A stretch of 44,960 nucleotides of DNA from PWND01 sp964601515 (GTDB lineage Bacteria; Bacteroidota; Bacteroidia; Bacteroidales; UBA7960), in NCBI GenBank assembly GCA_964601515.1, contig CAZRNU010000011.1:1-44960 (forward strand), read 5' to 3'. Below the pieces are notes generated by a model. That model did not search any database. It was given only the letters and a program-made list of their open reading frames with translations, and was not told the origin of the DNA. A program made the translations under genes and the position numbers. Below are positions 35,408 to 44,491 of the stretch, one piece after another; position 1 is the first letter of the stretch; every line of letters begins with the position of its first letter.

Positions 35408-37000
35408 TTATTTTATTAACTTCTCGAATTTTGTAGAAATTGCTTCTGCGGTATCAGTAAGAACTTTAATGGCATTATCACTAAGAACGCCTGACTTCAG
35501 TTCATTTAAAGTATCTTTGCAATTAACCTGTAAATAATCAAGATATTCAGTTTCGAATTCTTTAACCTTGTTTAGAGGAACTTTTCTTAAAAGCCCCCTT
35601 GTACCGCAATAAATAATTGCAATTTGCAATTCAACAGGAACAGGTTCGTATTGGCCCTGTTTCAATATTTCAACATTTCTAGCCCCTTTGTCGAGTACAG
35701 CTTGTGTAACAGCATCTAAATCTGAGCCGAATTTTGAAAAAGCTTCCAATTCACGATATTGAGCTTGGTCAAGCTTTAGAGTTCCGGCAATTTTCTTCAT
35801 AGATTTTATTTGTGCATTACCACCAACACGCGACACTGAAATACCAACGTTAATTGCTGGTCTTACGCCTGCGTTAAATAATGAAGATTCAAGAAAAATC
35901 TGACCATCTGTAATAGAGATTACGTTGGTAGGAATATATGCGGAAACGTCACCTGCTTGAGTTTCAATAATAGGGAGAGCAGTTAACGATCCTCCACCCT
36001 TAATAAGATGCTTTATACTTTCAGGAACATCATTCATTTGCTGTGCAATTTCATCTGACTGAATAATTTTAGCTGCTCTTTCAAGTAACCTTGAATGCAA
36101 ATAAAATACATCACCCGGATAAGCTTCACGACCGGGAGGTCTTCTAAGAAGAAGCGAAACCTCCCTATATGAAACAGCTTGCTTAGATAAATCGTCAAAA
36201 ATAACTAAGGCAGCCCTACCTGTATCTCTAAAGAATTCACCAATAGCAGCACCCGCAAAAGGAGCATAAAACTGCATTGCTGCCGGTTCACTTGCAGAGG
36301 ATGCTACAATAACAGTATAATCCATTGCCCCATGTTTTTTCAACTGATTAACCAAAGATGCAACAGTAGAGCCCTTTTGTCCAATTGCCACATATATGCA
36401 ATAAACAGGTTCTCCCCTTTCATAAAATTCTTTTTGATTAATTATTGTGTCAATTGCAATGGCAGTTTTTCCGGTTTGCCTGTCGCCAATAATTAATTCA
36501 CGCTGCCCCCTCCCAATTGGAATCATAGCATCGATGGCCTTGATTCCGGTTTGAATTGGTTCATTAACCGGTTGTCTGAAAATTACGCCGGGAGCTTTTC
36601 TCTCGAGTGGCATTTCGTATAAATCTCCACCGATTGGACCAAGTCCGTCAATTGGATTTCCCAATGTGTCAATAACTCTACCTATAAGCTTTTCCCCAAC
36701 TTTTATAGAAGCAATTCTTTTTGTCCTCTTAACAGTATCACCCTCTTTTACTTCTCCAGCTTCACCAAGCATAACAACACCAACATTATCTTCTTCGAGG
36801 TTAAGCGCAACACCCTGAAGACCTTCTTCATTAAAACTGACTAGCTCACCGGCCTGAACATTTGTAAGACCGTAAATGCGAGCGATGCCATCACCAATCT
36901 GCAATATGGTACCTATTTCTTCAAGGTCTACATCATTTGTAAATCCTGACATTTCTTGTCGCAATATTGCCGATATTTCAGAGGGTTTAATTTCAGCCAT
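35408..37000 (-). CDS. atpA: ATP synthase F1 subunit alpha
   Basis: A 530-residue alpha subunit with the regulatory nucleotide-binding site. The Walker A motif is GDRQTGKT (about residues 172-179), the arginine-finger region lies in the VGISVSRVGGNAQ stretch, and RPINVGIS-like conservation is seen in RPAINVGIS. The N-terminal MAEIKPSEISAILRQ segment binds delta. Length is normal for Bacteroidota (E. coli 513). It is preceded by atpH (11 nt) and followed by atpG (3 nt). Confidence 0.98.
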   Translation of the reverse strand: MAEIKPSEISAILRQEMSGFTNDVDLEEIGTILQIGDGIARIYGLTNVQAGELVSFNEEGLQGVALNLEEDNVGVVMLGEAGEVKEGDTVKRTKRIASIKVGEKLIGRVIDTLGNPIDGLGPIGGDLYEMPLERKAPGVIFRQPVNEPIQTGIKAIDAMIPIGRGQRELIIGDRQTGKTAIAIDTIINQKEFYERGEPVYCIYVAIGQKGSTVASLVNQLKKHGAMDYTVIVASSASEPAAMQFYAPFAGAAIGEFFRDTGRAALVIFDDLSKQAVSYREVSLLLRRPPGREAYPGDVFYLHSRLLERAAKIIQSDEIAQQMNDVPESIKHLIKGGGSLTALPIIETQAGDVSAYIPTNVISITDGQIFLESSLFNAGVRPAINVGISVSRVGGNAQIKSMKKIAGTLKLDQAQYRELEAFSKFGSDLDAVTQAVLDKGARNVEILKQGQYEPVPVELQIAIIYCGTRGLLRKVPLNKVKEFETEYLDYLQVNCKDTLNELKSGVLSDNAIKVLTDTAEAISTKFEKLIK

Positions 37001-37011
37001 ATATTTTTTTT

Positions 37012-37548
37012 TTAATATCCTAAATGTTTTCTTAGTTGAGTTAAGCGCTTTTTCAAGCTGGCATTATATTGATATCCTCCAACATTCAGCACAAAACCAC
37101 CAATTATACTTTTATCTATGCTTTCTTCAATAAGTATTTTCTTATCTGTAATTTTCCTTGCAACGTCGAAAATTCGATTCTTAAGTTTATCGTCTAATTC
37201 GGCAGCTGCAATAACCTTAACCTTTTCAATTCCATAATGATCGCAATAAACAAGATCATACTGCATTGCAATAGGTTGAATTAGAACGGCTCTATTTTTT
37301 CTTGTTAAAATATCGAGGTATTTAAGCGTATATGAATTCAATTTGTTTTCAAAAACTGAATGTAAAACATTAACTTTTTTTGTTTCTCTAATAATAGGGC
37401 TCTTCATAAAAACTCTTAAATCAGGAGATGATGCAAAAGTTTGAAAGACAAGTTGCATATCTTCATAGACTTTGTCCTGAATATTATTTTCCAATGCAAT
37501 ATTCAGTAAGGCTTTAGCATATCTTTTCGAAACTCTTAAAAACTTCAT
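37012..37548 (-). CDS. atpH: ATP synthase F1 subunit delta
   Basis: A 178-residue delta (OSCP) subunit that ties F1 to the peripheral stalk. The N-terminal helical domain has SKRYAKALLNIALENN. The C-terminal part has a conserved late beta strand with SIIGGFVLNVGGYQYNASLKKRL before the last residues. Length matches the family. It sits between atpF (18 nt) and atpA (11 nt). Confidence 0.95.
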   Translation of the reverse strand: MKFLRVSKRYAKALLNIALENNIQDKVYEDMQLVFQTFASSPDLRVFMKSPIIRETKKVNVLHSVFENKLNSYTLKYLDILTRKNRAVLIQPIAMQYDLVYCDHYGIEKVKVIAAAELDDKLKNRIFDVARKITDKKILIEESIDKSIIGGFVLNVGGYQYNASLKKRLTQLRKHLGY

Positions 37549-37566
37549 ATCCTTATTAAGAAAAAT

Positions 37567-38061
37567 TTAGTTCAGATTAATATCTTCTAGAACTCTGTTA
37601 ATGTATTTCACTTGCTTGCTTTTATCAACAAATTCTTCCTGAAGAACTTTCTCGGCAATATCCAGAGACAATAATGTAACTTGCCTCTTCATGTCTTCAA
37701 TTGCTTGTTTTCTTTCAGCTTCAACAACTTTGCGTGCATCGGCAATAATTCTTTCACCTTCCTGCACTGCTTTTATTTGGGCCTGCTTAATAATCTCTTC
37801 AGCTGTACCTTTTGCTTTGTTAAGAATATCTTGCTTTTCAAGCTCTATTCTGGCAAGAGATTTTTCTTTAACCTGTTCCATACTCTCGTATTCCTGCTTA
37901 ATTTTTTCAGCATTAATAAGAGACTCATCAATTCTTTGTTCTCTGGTTTTTAAAGCACCAAGAATTGGTTTCCAGGCGTACTTCTTCAATATAAAAAGTA
38001 CTGTAGAGAATGCGATTATTGTCCAGAATACTAGGCCAATACCGGGTGTAATCAGTTCCAT
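37567..38061 (-). CDS. atpF: ATP synthase F0 subunit b
   Basis: A 164-residue peripheral stalk subunit. One membrane helix at residues 8-26 (GLVFWTIIAFSTVLFILKK) is followed by AWKPILGAL and a long charged coiled coil (33-150) rich in Glu, Lys and Arg. It is the usual single-b form that makes a homodimer. A 120-nt spacer with two hairpins separates it from atpE. Confidence 0.96.
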   Translation of the reverse strand: MELITPGIGLVFWTIIAFSTVLFILKKYAWKPILGALKTREQRIDESLINAEKIKQEYESMEQVKEKSLARIELEKQDILNKAKGTAEEIIKQAQIKAVQEGERIIADARKVVEAERKQAIEDMKRQVTLLSLDIAEKVLQEEFVDKSKQVKYINRVLEDINLN

Positions 38062-38108
38062 AAAATAAAATTTAGGTTTATTAATAACCCATTACAAAAT
38101 AAGACTTA

Positions 38109-38170
38109 ATATCAGGCCATCCCAAAACGACTGATATCAATCAACTTAATGCGCTATTTACAAATAACGC
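38109..38170 (-). promoter_or_regulatory. Two stem-loops in the atpE-atpF spacer
   Basis: One hairpin has 7-bp arms at 38109-38115 and 38131-38137. The other pairs GCGCTATTT (38151-38159) with AAATAACGC (38162-38170), with one mismatch. They may stabilise or process the mRNA so that subunit c is made in excess. No T-run follows. Confidence 0.4.
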
Positions 38171-38181
38171 TTAAATATTCA

Positions 38182-38445
38182 CTAAACAAATAAAACAAGA
38201 AGACACACAACGATTGCAAAGAAAGAAGCACCTTCAATAAGAGCTGCCACAACAATCATAGAGCCTCTGATATCGTTTGCTGCTTCAGGTTGTCTTGCTA
38301 TCGACTCAAGAGCTGAAACACCAATTTTTCCAATACCCATTGCTGCACCAAGTACAATTATAGAGGTAGCAAAAGCAGCACCCATTTTTGCAAACATGGC
38401 CATATCAGCCGCAGCTTCTAAGATAACAGTTAATAAAGTTGACAT
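38182..38445 (-). CDS. atpE: ATP synthase F0 subunit c
   Basis: An 87-residue hairpin of two membrane helices with the polar loop ARQPEAANDIR. The ion-carrying Glu lies in AALIEGASFF. In Na+-driven c rings the Glu is followed by Ser/Thr, and helix 1 carries a Gln. Here these positions are Gly and Ile by my alignment, so the enzyme is predicted to use protons. It is 45 nt after atpB. Confidence 0.96.
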   Translation of the reverse strand: MSTLLTVILEAAADMAMFAKMGAAFATSIIVLGAAMGIGKIGVSALESIARQPEAANDIRGSMIVVAALIEGASFFAIVVCLLVLFV

Positions 38446-38490
38446 AATAACACGGTTTTAGTTAAACTTAATTACTAATTTATTATTTAA

Positions 38491-39660
38491 TTAATGATGA
38501 TCTTCCGGAACTGCAAGTCCAAAGAAAACAGCTGTAAACATAGTAAAAATATATGCTTGCAGGAATGCAACCAGCAATTCCAGAAAATACATAAATATAA
38601 CGAAGATAACAGTAAGAATTGAAATTCCAAACCCTAGTCCTGCGCTTGTTTGCCCAAGAACAAAAATTAAACTTAAAAAACCTAAAATAATCATATGCCC
38701 TGCAGTAATATTTGCGAATAACCTCAACATAAGAGGAATCGGCTTAACAATAACACCAACAAGCTCGATAATTGGCATAAGTGGAATTGGAAGTTTCAAC
38801 CAAACCGGAACACCCGGTGTATTGAAGATATGTTGCCAGTATGATTTATTACCACTAAGTTGCATCATTATAAAGGTAAACATTGACAACACAACTGTTA
38901 CACTAATATTTCCGGTTGTGTTTGCCCCTCCAGGGAATATAGGGACAAGTCCTAGTAAATTATTCATAAACAGAAAAAAGAAAAGCGTAAGCAAATATGG
39001 AGTAAATCGCTGATAATGATGTTCTCCTATTGCAGCTTTAGCAATATCGTTCTTAACAAAAATAATTACCGGTTCAATAAACACTGCTATACCTTTAGGT
39101 CCTTTTGAAGAACCAACCTTTTTATAAATAGAAGCAACTTTTAACATCAAAAAACAAAGAAAAACAGCAACCATTATTATGCTAAGTGAATTCTTTGTAA
39201 TGCTAAGGTCAATTATAAATGCTGCATTTGGGTCTCTAGTAATACCATCATCTAAGACCTTAACAATTTTGCCTTTATTAGGGGCTTCGCGAGCTATTTT
39301 AAAACCTTTGTAGGCTGAATGTCCATGGTGAAATTTACTTGAGAAAAAGAAATAAAACTCTCCTTCATAAATTAGAATAATTGGTAAAGGAATAGAGATA
39401 TGCACGCCTTTATAATCAGCAATGTGCCAATCGTAGCTGTCTAAAACGTGATCGATAATAAGCTTTCCGACATCAACTCCTTCAGTCGAATGTGCATCGC
39501 CTGACTCTGTATTGGGTGCAGCTTGATTAATATCATTTTCTGATGGCTTAGTTTCAGCAAAAGAAATACTTGACAGAAACAATAATAATAACATGGGGAA
39601 TATTACGCGTAGCTTAAGTAAAGCGCTGTAATAATAATTTAAAGTTACTTGCTGCCCCAT
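38491..39660 (-). CDS. atpB: ATP synthase F0 subunit a
   Basis: A 389-residue subunit a, longer than the E. coli protein (271), as is usual in Bacteroidota. Residues 1-40 include a signal-like helix ending SFAE, followed by a periplasmic domain (about 40-150) and then the five or six channel helices. The essential Arg lies in PIPLMLRLFANITAGH (about residue 307), with the helix following it. The start at 39660 is the first Met. The operon order B-E-F-H-A-G is standard. A poly-T/poly-A region lies upstream, with only weak promoter matches. Confidence 0.95.
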   Translation of the reverse strand: MGQQVTLNYYYSALLKLRVIFPMLLLLFLSSISFAETKPSENDINQAAPNTESGDAHSTEGVDVGKLIIDHVLDSYDWHIADYKGVHISIPLPIILIYEGEFYFFFSSKFHHGHSAYKGFKIAREAPNKGKIVKVLDDGITRDPNAAFIIDLSITKNSLSIIMVAVFLCFLMLKVASIYKKVGSSKGPKGIAVFIEPVIIFVKNDIAKAAIGEHHYQRFTPYLLTLFFFLFMNNLLGLVPIFPGGANTTGNISVTVVLSMFTFIMMQLSGNKSYWQHIFNTPGVPVWLKLPIPLMPIIELVGVIVKPIPLMLRLFANITAGHMIILGFLSLIFVLGQTSAGLGFGISILTVIFVIFMYFLELLVAFLQAYIFTMFTAVFFGLAVPEDHH

Positions 39661-39876
39661 TATTAGTTTTAATTACCGATTTCGGAGTGCAATTTATAAA
39701 ATATTTTGATATGTTAACCAAGCAATCATTTAAAAATATTTTTTTTTAAATTTTTTTTTTAATGATTTGTATAATGTGCTTAAAAAGAGGAGAAAAGCTC
39801 AAATATCTATGCTTCAAAAATTGTTATTTTGTGAATATCTTCAAGGAAAATTATGTATATCAGGTAAGTTTTGAAC
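39661..39876. other. AT-rich spacer upstream of atpB
   Basis: About 216 nt with long A/T runs (roughly 39734-39762). Only a 7-of-8 match to the -7 box was seen on the leftward strand, inside CTCAAATATCTATG near 39797. No further structure was recognised. Confidence 0.4.
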
Positions 39877-40251
39877 TTATTTTTTGCCTTTAAACAGTTT
39901 AAAACTTAAAACAAGGTCAAATACATTATAAATCAGATAAAAAATAAAGAAGCTCAAAATAAATTTAACAGAATCGTGAGGCCATATTAAAGAATATGTA
40001 ATTAAAATGCCAATAAAAATGCCAAACTTCACCCCAATAGATATCATGTAATTTGTCAACAGTTTATCTTGCTGCAACTTACCTCCTCTAAATGTAATAT
40101 ATTTCGTAATAAGGGTTATTATCAAAAAAATACCTGGGAGATATATTAAACCTTGGGAAACTATTTTTTCCGGTGCGTACTCTGCAAAGATGATTGACAC
40201 TATTAACAAAATGATAGTTAACAGTATTAAACGGAATAAAGTATTTTTCAT
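39877..40251 (-). CDS. Small membrane protein next to the ATP synthase genes
   Basis: A 124-residue protein with four predicted membrane helices (about 5-22, 33-50, 66-88, 92-112) and a basic C-terminus (FKLFKGKK). By place and size it resembles the AtpI-like or unknown proteins that precede atpB in Bacteroidota, but no sequence motif proves it. It starts 23 nt after the bactofilin gene and is probably co-transcribed with it. An AtpZ gene, often found here, was not seen. Confidence 0.7.
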   Translation of the reverse strand: MKNTLFRLILLTIILLIVSIIFAEYAPEKIVSQGLIYLPGIFLIITLITKYITFRGGKLQQDKLLTNYMISIGVKFGIFIGILITYSLIWPHDSVKFILSFFIFYLIYNVFDLVLSFKLFKGKK

Positions 40252-40274
40252 TTATCAGTTATTTATCCGCAGAA

Positions 40275-40673
40275 CTACTTTGCCTGTGAATTTTGAGAAT
40301 CGCTTGCGGCAGTTCGGCTGCCAGCAATACTAGGTTTTTCCATACTGCAACTTCCTGAAAAAATTGCACCCGGTTCAATGGCTAATTGACTGCAAATAAT
40401 TTCCCCGTTAAAGTGTGCAGTAGATTTTAATGTTAGAAGCTCTTTTACATGAAGCTTTGCATTTAATCTTCCGGAAATGTCTGCATTCTGACAAACAATT
40501 TCTCCATCAATTGAGCCTGTGTTTCCGACAACCATTTTACCTTTAATACTAACATTGCCGTTAATATTACCATCTATTCTTATATCTCCTGATGCAGAAA
40601 TTTCGCCTTTTATAGTGGTGCCACATCCAATTAAATTAATTGAGGTGTGTTCAGTTTCATTTGTTTTTGCCAT
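40275..40673 (-). CDS. Bactofilin (polymer-forming cytoskeletal protein)
   Basis: A 132-residue protein with a bactofilin domain (PF04519) at about residues 12-105. It forms a small right-handed beta-helix from short strands (TTIKGEISASGDIRIDGNINGNVSIKGKMVVGNTG and so on) with disordered ends. Bactofilins form filaments that organise cell-wall enzymes, often next to M23 peptidases, and an M23 gene lies in the window. It has its own promoter in the gap after PorW/SprE. Confidence 0.9.
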   Translation of the reverse strand: MAKTNETEHTSINLIGCGTTIKGEISASGDIRIDGNINGNVSIKGKMVVGNTGSIDGEIVCQNADISGRLNAKLHVKELLTLKSTAHFNGEIICSQLAIEPGAIFSGSCSMEKPSIAGSRTAASDSQNSQAK

Positions 40674-40724
40674 TGCTGTTATATTTTAATTATTAATTCT
40701 ATCACAATAACCTATCGTAGCTTG

Positions 40725-40755
40725 CAAATGTATTACAAAAATAGCATTTTGCAAA
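40725..40755 (-). promoter_or_regulatory. Promoter of the bactofilin gene
   Basis: Reading leftwards, TTTG (40755-40752), 19 nt and TACATTTG (40732-40725) match the Bacteroidota consensus fully. The leader before the start codon at 40673 is about 45 nt. Confidence 0.65.
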
Positions 40756-40768
40756 TATTTGGTCATTT

Positions 40769-43402
40769 TTATTGAAAATAAAAATGCCTGTAAAATCTGA
40801 GATATTCTTCCAAGTTTTTTTTCTGATAAAAAATTGGATAATTTTCCACTGATATAAGAAATGCTTCATAAAGTTCAAAGTCATATTCTCCAAGTATATT
40901 ATTTTCAACTATTTTGCCATAATATTCCATAGCTTTATCCATCCCCTGAAAATTTGTAACTGTTATTAACTGCTGTTTATCATTAAGGAATATGTTACTA
41001 ATTGATAAGTTTATATCAGGATAAATATCCTTATGAAACTTATTCATTTTATTCCTAACCTCTCTAACCGGCATGTTTTTAGAATCAACAACTAATGCAA
41101 AAAAATGAATTGCAGAGGGATCATACAAATAAATTGAAACAAATTCTTCGTCAGATTGGCCGGAATCTGCAACAACTTCCTGTTGAGGAATCTTACTAAC
41201 CAATTCCCATAGTTCTTTTGCCGGTGCAAATAGAGGTGTATCTTGATAATTATCAATGATATTTTCAAGTTCAGTCTTCATTTTTTGAATATTTTCCTGC
41301 TTTCCATAAGTAACAGCAGAAAGATAAATAAACCTTGCCTTTAATGGTTTTTCAACCTCTATTGTATCCAGTTTTTCAAAATTGCTCAAAACTAGATTGT
41401 AATTGCCCGACAGAAAAGCTTCATAACTTTGATTATATAACCTATCTGCTATTGTTTTTCTTGCACGAATGTTTTCAGCATAATTTGGGTCTCTTAGTAT
41501 CTTAGCATAATCGGAATCAGGAAACTCATCAATTATTCTGAGTTTATAAACATCAGCTGTAAATGTATCTCCCTTTGCATCTGTCATCGTGTACAAATAA
41601 TAATAGGTATTAAGTTTTTGCTCAAAATCAGGGAACCTTCTGATTAATTCGTTAAAACTATGAATTGCACTGTCATCATCTTTAAGTCCGTTTTTCAATA
41701 TCAATCCTTTATTATAAAGTGCATCTGAAATTCTTTTATTAGATAAATCTAACTTATCTGAAGTTAGCGGAATATTGTCTAAATATGTTTGTCTGTTATA
41801 TTTGTCAGCAGCGGCCGTTTCGTCAGCATCTTCACCATCTTCAATATCGCCATCCATGCCAAATGAGATTACCTGCTTATTGCTTATCCTCCATAAATCT
41901 TCAAGTTGCCTACTTCCCCATTTAGCGTAGAATTCAGTTTTTCCAAAATTAATTGTAGATGTATTATAGAAATACCAAGAACTGCCTCCTTGCTCAGTAA
42001 CCCCTCCAGACGATCTGCTAGTCTCTCTTCCCATTATTTGCTGCATTTGTCTCATCCTTTCCATTTCCTTTTCTCTTTCAAGCTGCTCCTGTTCTCTGAG
42101 GTTTCTTATTATCTCATCAACAATTCTGTTTCTTTCTGCAGAAGTCATTGATGCAAGTCTTTGCAAAGAGTCTTCTCTTTCAATAATTCGAATATGCTTC
42201 GCAAGATCAAACAATACTTTTTGGCGTTCCTTAACCACCTCATAATCTGAATAATCAGTTGACATAAAAGCAATTACACTATCGTAATAGATTGAAGCTT
42301 TTAAGTATTCCGGCTTTTCGAAATGCAATTCGCCCAATCTTAAAAACGAAAGTCCTTTTTGAAATTTGTTTTTGTCACTAACTTTTGTTGACTCAATAAA
42401 ATACTCTATTGCCTTTGCTTTATTATCTTGGCGTAATTCTAGCATACCAAGAGCGTAGTATATCTCATCCCTAAACTCTTTATTTTTTTCAGATGCCAGT
42501 AATTTATTCAAATCATCTTTTATTGCTTTAAGATTACCTGATCTTGGGTCGAAAGACATGGCCATATTAATTCTTGCTCTAAATGCCATATCGAAATCTG
42601 GATTCATTTTAAGAACACTAGCAAATGCTCTTTGAGCCTCAAAATAATTTTCCGAACGATAATAAACCTGCCCTAATATAAAGGTAAGTCGAGTTTTATC
42701 TTTTTTACTTTTTGTAAGCTTAATACCGTCAGTTAAGAATGGGATGGCTTCTTTATAATTCTCTTGTTGAATATAATAATCTGCTTTAACAAGGTTATAT
42801 AACCTTATTGCATTTTTTTGAACTAGACCGCTTTCAATATCTTTCTGTACATTAATTAAAACCTGGTCAGCCATTTCAAATTGCTTCATCTGGTTTCTAG
42901 ACTTTGCAATCCAAATTTTTGATTCATACTTTAAGGGGGTATCATATTGCCTGATTATGTACTCAAACATAATTATGGCTAATGTATGATCATCTTTAAA
43001 GAAATGAGATTTTGCAATTAAAAAATATGCATCATCAATAAATTTATTATACTCAATATTCTTGATATTCATCGAATGTTTGCGAATAACTCTGCTGCAT
43101 TTTTCATATGCGATATCCATATTTGAAGAAACAGATTTTCTACTTTGCTCAGTGCCGTACATGAAAATAGAAAGCACTTCCTCATAATTATCCAGATGAT
43201 TTTTTTCAAGAGTATTTAATGCATTATTATAACTTTCACGAGCATTAAAATATCCATTGTACTTAGTATTAATGCTATGGTATGCCCTATTTAAAAATCT
43301 ATTCTTCTCGGTAGAGCATGATAGAAAAGTAAGTAGTAAAAAAAACAGAAACGACTGATTTTTTATAACTCTAATAATTATTTGAAGATTTTTTCGTTTC
43401 AA
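40769..43402 (-). CDS. porW: T9SS lipoprotein PorW/SprE
   Basis: An 877-residue lipoprotein (lipobox LSC, Cys29; NRFLNRAYHSINTKYNGYFN shortly after is a family signature). Residues 60-400 and about 555-700 contain TPR-type helical repeats (for example DDAYFLIAKSHFFKDDHTLAI, LSFLRLGELHFEKPEYLKAS). A charged coiled region (about 400-460, with EQLEREKEMERMRQMQQIM) lies between. PorW/SprE is an outer-membrane-associated periplasmic lipoprotein needed for T9SS cargo release. It fits with the several T9SS cargo genes here. The length is normal for the family. Confidence 0.88.
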   Translation of the reverse strand: MKRKNLQIIIRVIKNQSFLFFLLLTFLSCSTEKNRFLNRAYHSINTKYNGYFNARESYNNALNTLEKNHLDNYEEVLSIFMYGTEQSRKSVSSNMDIAYEKCSRVIRKHSMNIKNIEYNKFIDDAYFLIAKSHFFKDDHTLAIIMFEYIIRQYDTPLKYESKIWIAKSRNQMKQFEMADQVLINVQKDIESGLVQKNAIRLYNLVKADYYIQQENYKEAIPFLTDGIKLTKSKKDKTRLTFILGQVYYRSENYFEAQRAFASVLKMNPDFDMAFRARINMAMSFDPRSGNLKAIKDDLNKLLASEKNKEFRDEIYYALGMLELRQDNKAKAIEYFIESTKVSDKNKFQKGLSFLRLGELHFEKPEYLKASIYYDSVIAFMSTDYSDYEVVKERQKVLFDLAKHIRIIEREDSLQRLASMTSAERNRIVDEIIRNLREQEQLEREKEMERMRQMQQIMGRETSRSSGGVTEQGGSSWYFYNTSTINFGKTEFYAKWGSRQLEDLWRISNKQVISFGMDGDIEDGEDADETAAADKYNRQTYLDNIPLTSDKLDLSNKRISDALYNKGLILKNGLKDDDSAIHSFNELIRRFPDFEQKLNTYYYLYTMTDAKGDTFTADVYKLRIIDEFPDSDYAKILRDPNYAENIRARKTIADRLYNQSYEAFLSGNYNLVLSNFEKLDTIEVEKPLKARFIYLSAVTYGKQENIQKMKTELENIIDNYQDTPLFAPAKELWELVSKIPQQEVVADSGQSDEEFVSIYLYDPSAIHFFALVVDSKNMPVREVRNKMNKFHKDIYPDINLSISNIFLNDKQQLITVTNFQGMDKAMEYYGKIVENNILGEYDFELYEAFLISVENYPIFYQKKNLEEYLRFYRHFYFQ

Positions 43403-43485
43403 GCAGTATATATTTTTTTCAGTTTAATAACTCAATTTTCTAGTGAATATTATTTAAAATCCACTTTATACCTCAATAAAAAATG

Positions 43486-43493
43486 CAAAAATA
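43486..43493 (-). promoter_or_regulatory. -7 box of the porW gene
   Basis: Read leftwards this is TATTTTTG, a perfect TAnnTTTG, about 85 nt before the start codon. The upstream TTG is not at the right distance. Confidence 0.4.
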
Positions 43494-43522
43494 ATTTATT
43501 TCCCCAAAACAGTTAAATTTAC

Positions 43523-43530
43523 GATATTTG
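43523..43530 (+). promoter_or_regulatory. Weak -7 box of the M23 peptidase gene
   Basis: GATATTTG matches 7 of 8 positions of TAnnTTTG and lies about 75 nt before the start codon at 43606. No -33 TTG is present. Confidence 0.3.
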
Positions 43531-43605
43531 CATTCGAATTTTTTACTGTTTTGTTAAAGATTAACTGTTTATCGCGTTTATAAATGCTAAAACATTATAT
43601 TATTA

Positions 43606-44478
43606 ATGGATAAAAAGACAAAAAAGGAACGGAAGTTTTTCAACAAACTACACGACAAATACCGTTTGGTTGTAATGAATGATAACACTTTTGAAGAAAA
43701 AATATCATTCAGGCTTACGCGATTTAATGTTTTTCTATTCTTTGGGACTTTAGCTATTTTTCTAATTGTTGCAACAATATATATTGTTGCGTTTACTCCA
43801 TTAAGGGAATACATTCCGGGATATGCTGATTTCAATACGAGACAAATATTAAGAGAATTAAATTTAAGGGCAGATACAATAGAAGCTGAGCTTATTCGCA
43901 AAGACCTTTATATATTAAACTTACAAAATATAATATCAGGCAGGGAAATTGTAGAAGTTTTTCCGGACACCGTTGCTCAATCCTCTGAACCGGTTAAAGA
44001 ATTACCTAAATCAAAAGAAGATTCTATTCTCAGAAAAGAAATAGAAAGCGAATCTAATTATTCGTATTGGGTTGACACAGACAATTTTAAAACTTATTCC
44101 GACATATATCAATTTTTCTTTTTTCCACCGGTTAAAGGCTTAGTTACAAATTACTTCAACCCTGCTGAAAACCATTTTGGAGTCGATATTGTTGCCGACC
44201 AAAAAGAAGCTATTAAGGCCACATTGGATGGTACAGTTATTTTTGCATCCTGGACAACAGAAACCGGCTATACTATTGGCATTCAGCACCCAAACAATCT
44301 AATCTCAGTATATAAGCATAATAGTGCTTTGCTTAAACATATTGGGAATTATGTTAAAGCAGGTGAAGTAATCGCAATAATTGGAGAGTCTGGTTATTTA
44401 TCTACAGGAACACATCTTCATTTTGAGCTTTGGTATCACGGAAATCCTGTAAATCCCCTTGATTATATCGTATTCTAA
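43606..44478 (+). CDS. M23 (LytM-type) peptidoglycan endopeptidase
   Basis: A 290-residue inner-membrane protein: a charged cytosolic tail (1-37), one membrane helix (about 39-62) and a periplasmic coiled segment (70-160). The LytM/M23 domain follows (about 170-290). Zinc ligands are in NHFGVDIV (H-x3-D, about residues 194-198) and in THLHFEL (HxH). It is therefore likely to be an active zinc endopeptidase cutting peptidoglycan cross-links. It is divergent from porW and 13 nt upstream of dxr. In other bacteria such M23 genes sit near bactofilin genes, as here. Confidence 0.93.
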   Translation: MDKKTKKERKFFNKLHDKYRLVVMNDNTFEEKISFRLTRFNVFLFFGTLAIFLIVATIYIVAFTPLREYIPGYADFNTRQILRELNLRADTIEAELIRKDLYILNLQNIISGREIVEVFPDTVAQSSEPVKELPKSKEDSILRKEIESESNYSYWVDTDNFKTYSDIYQFFFFPPVKGLVTNYFNPAENHFGVDIVADQKEAIKATLDGTVIFASWTTETGYTIGIQHPNNLISVYKHNSALLKHIGNYVKAGEVIAIIGESGYLSTGTHLHFELWYHGNPVNPLDYIVF

Positions 44479-44491
44479 AATATTCAAATAA

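Noticed and set aside
37691..38068. A 125-codon rightward open frame opposite atpF
   Set aside because: It mirrors the coiled-coil codon pattern of atpF on the other strand, has no promoter and no recognisable domain.
40702..40908. A 68-codon leftward frame overlapping the 3' end of porW as a missing AtpZ
   Set aside because: It lies in another frame of porW, has no glycine-rich membrane helices and does not resemble AtpZ.
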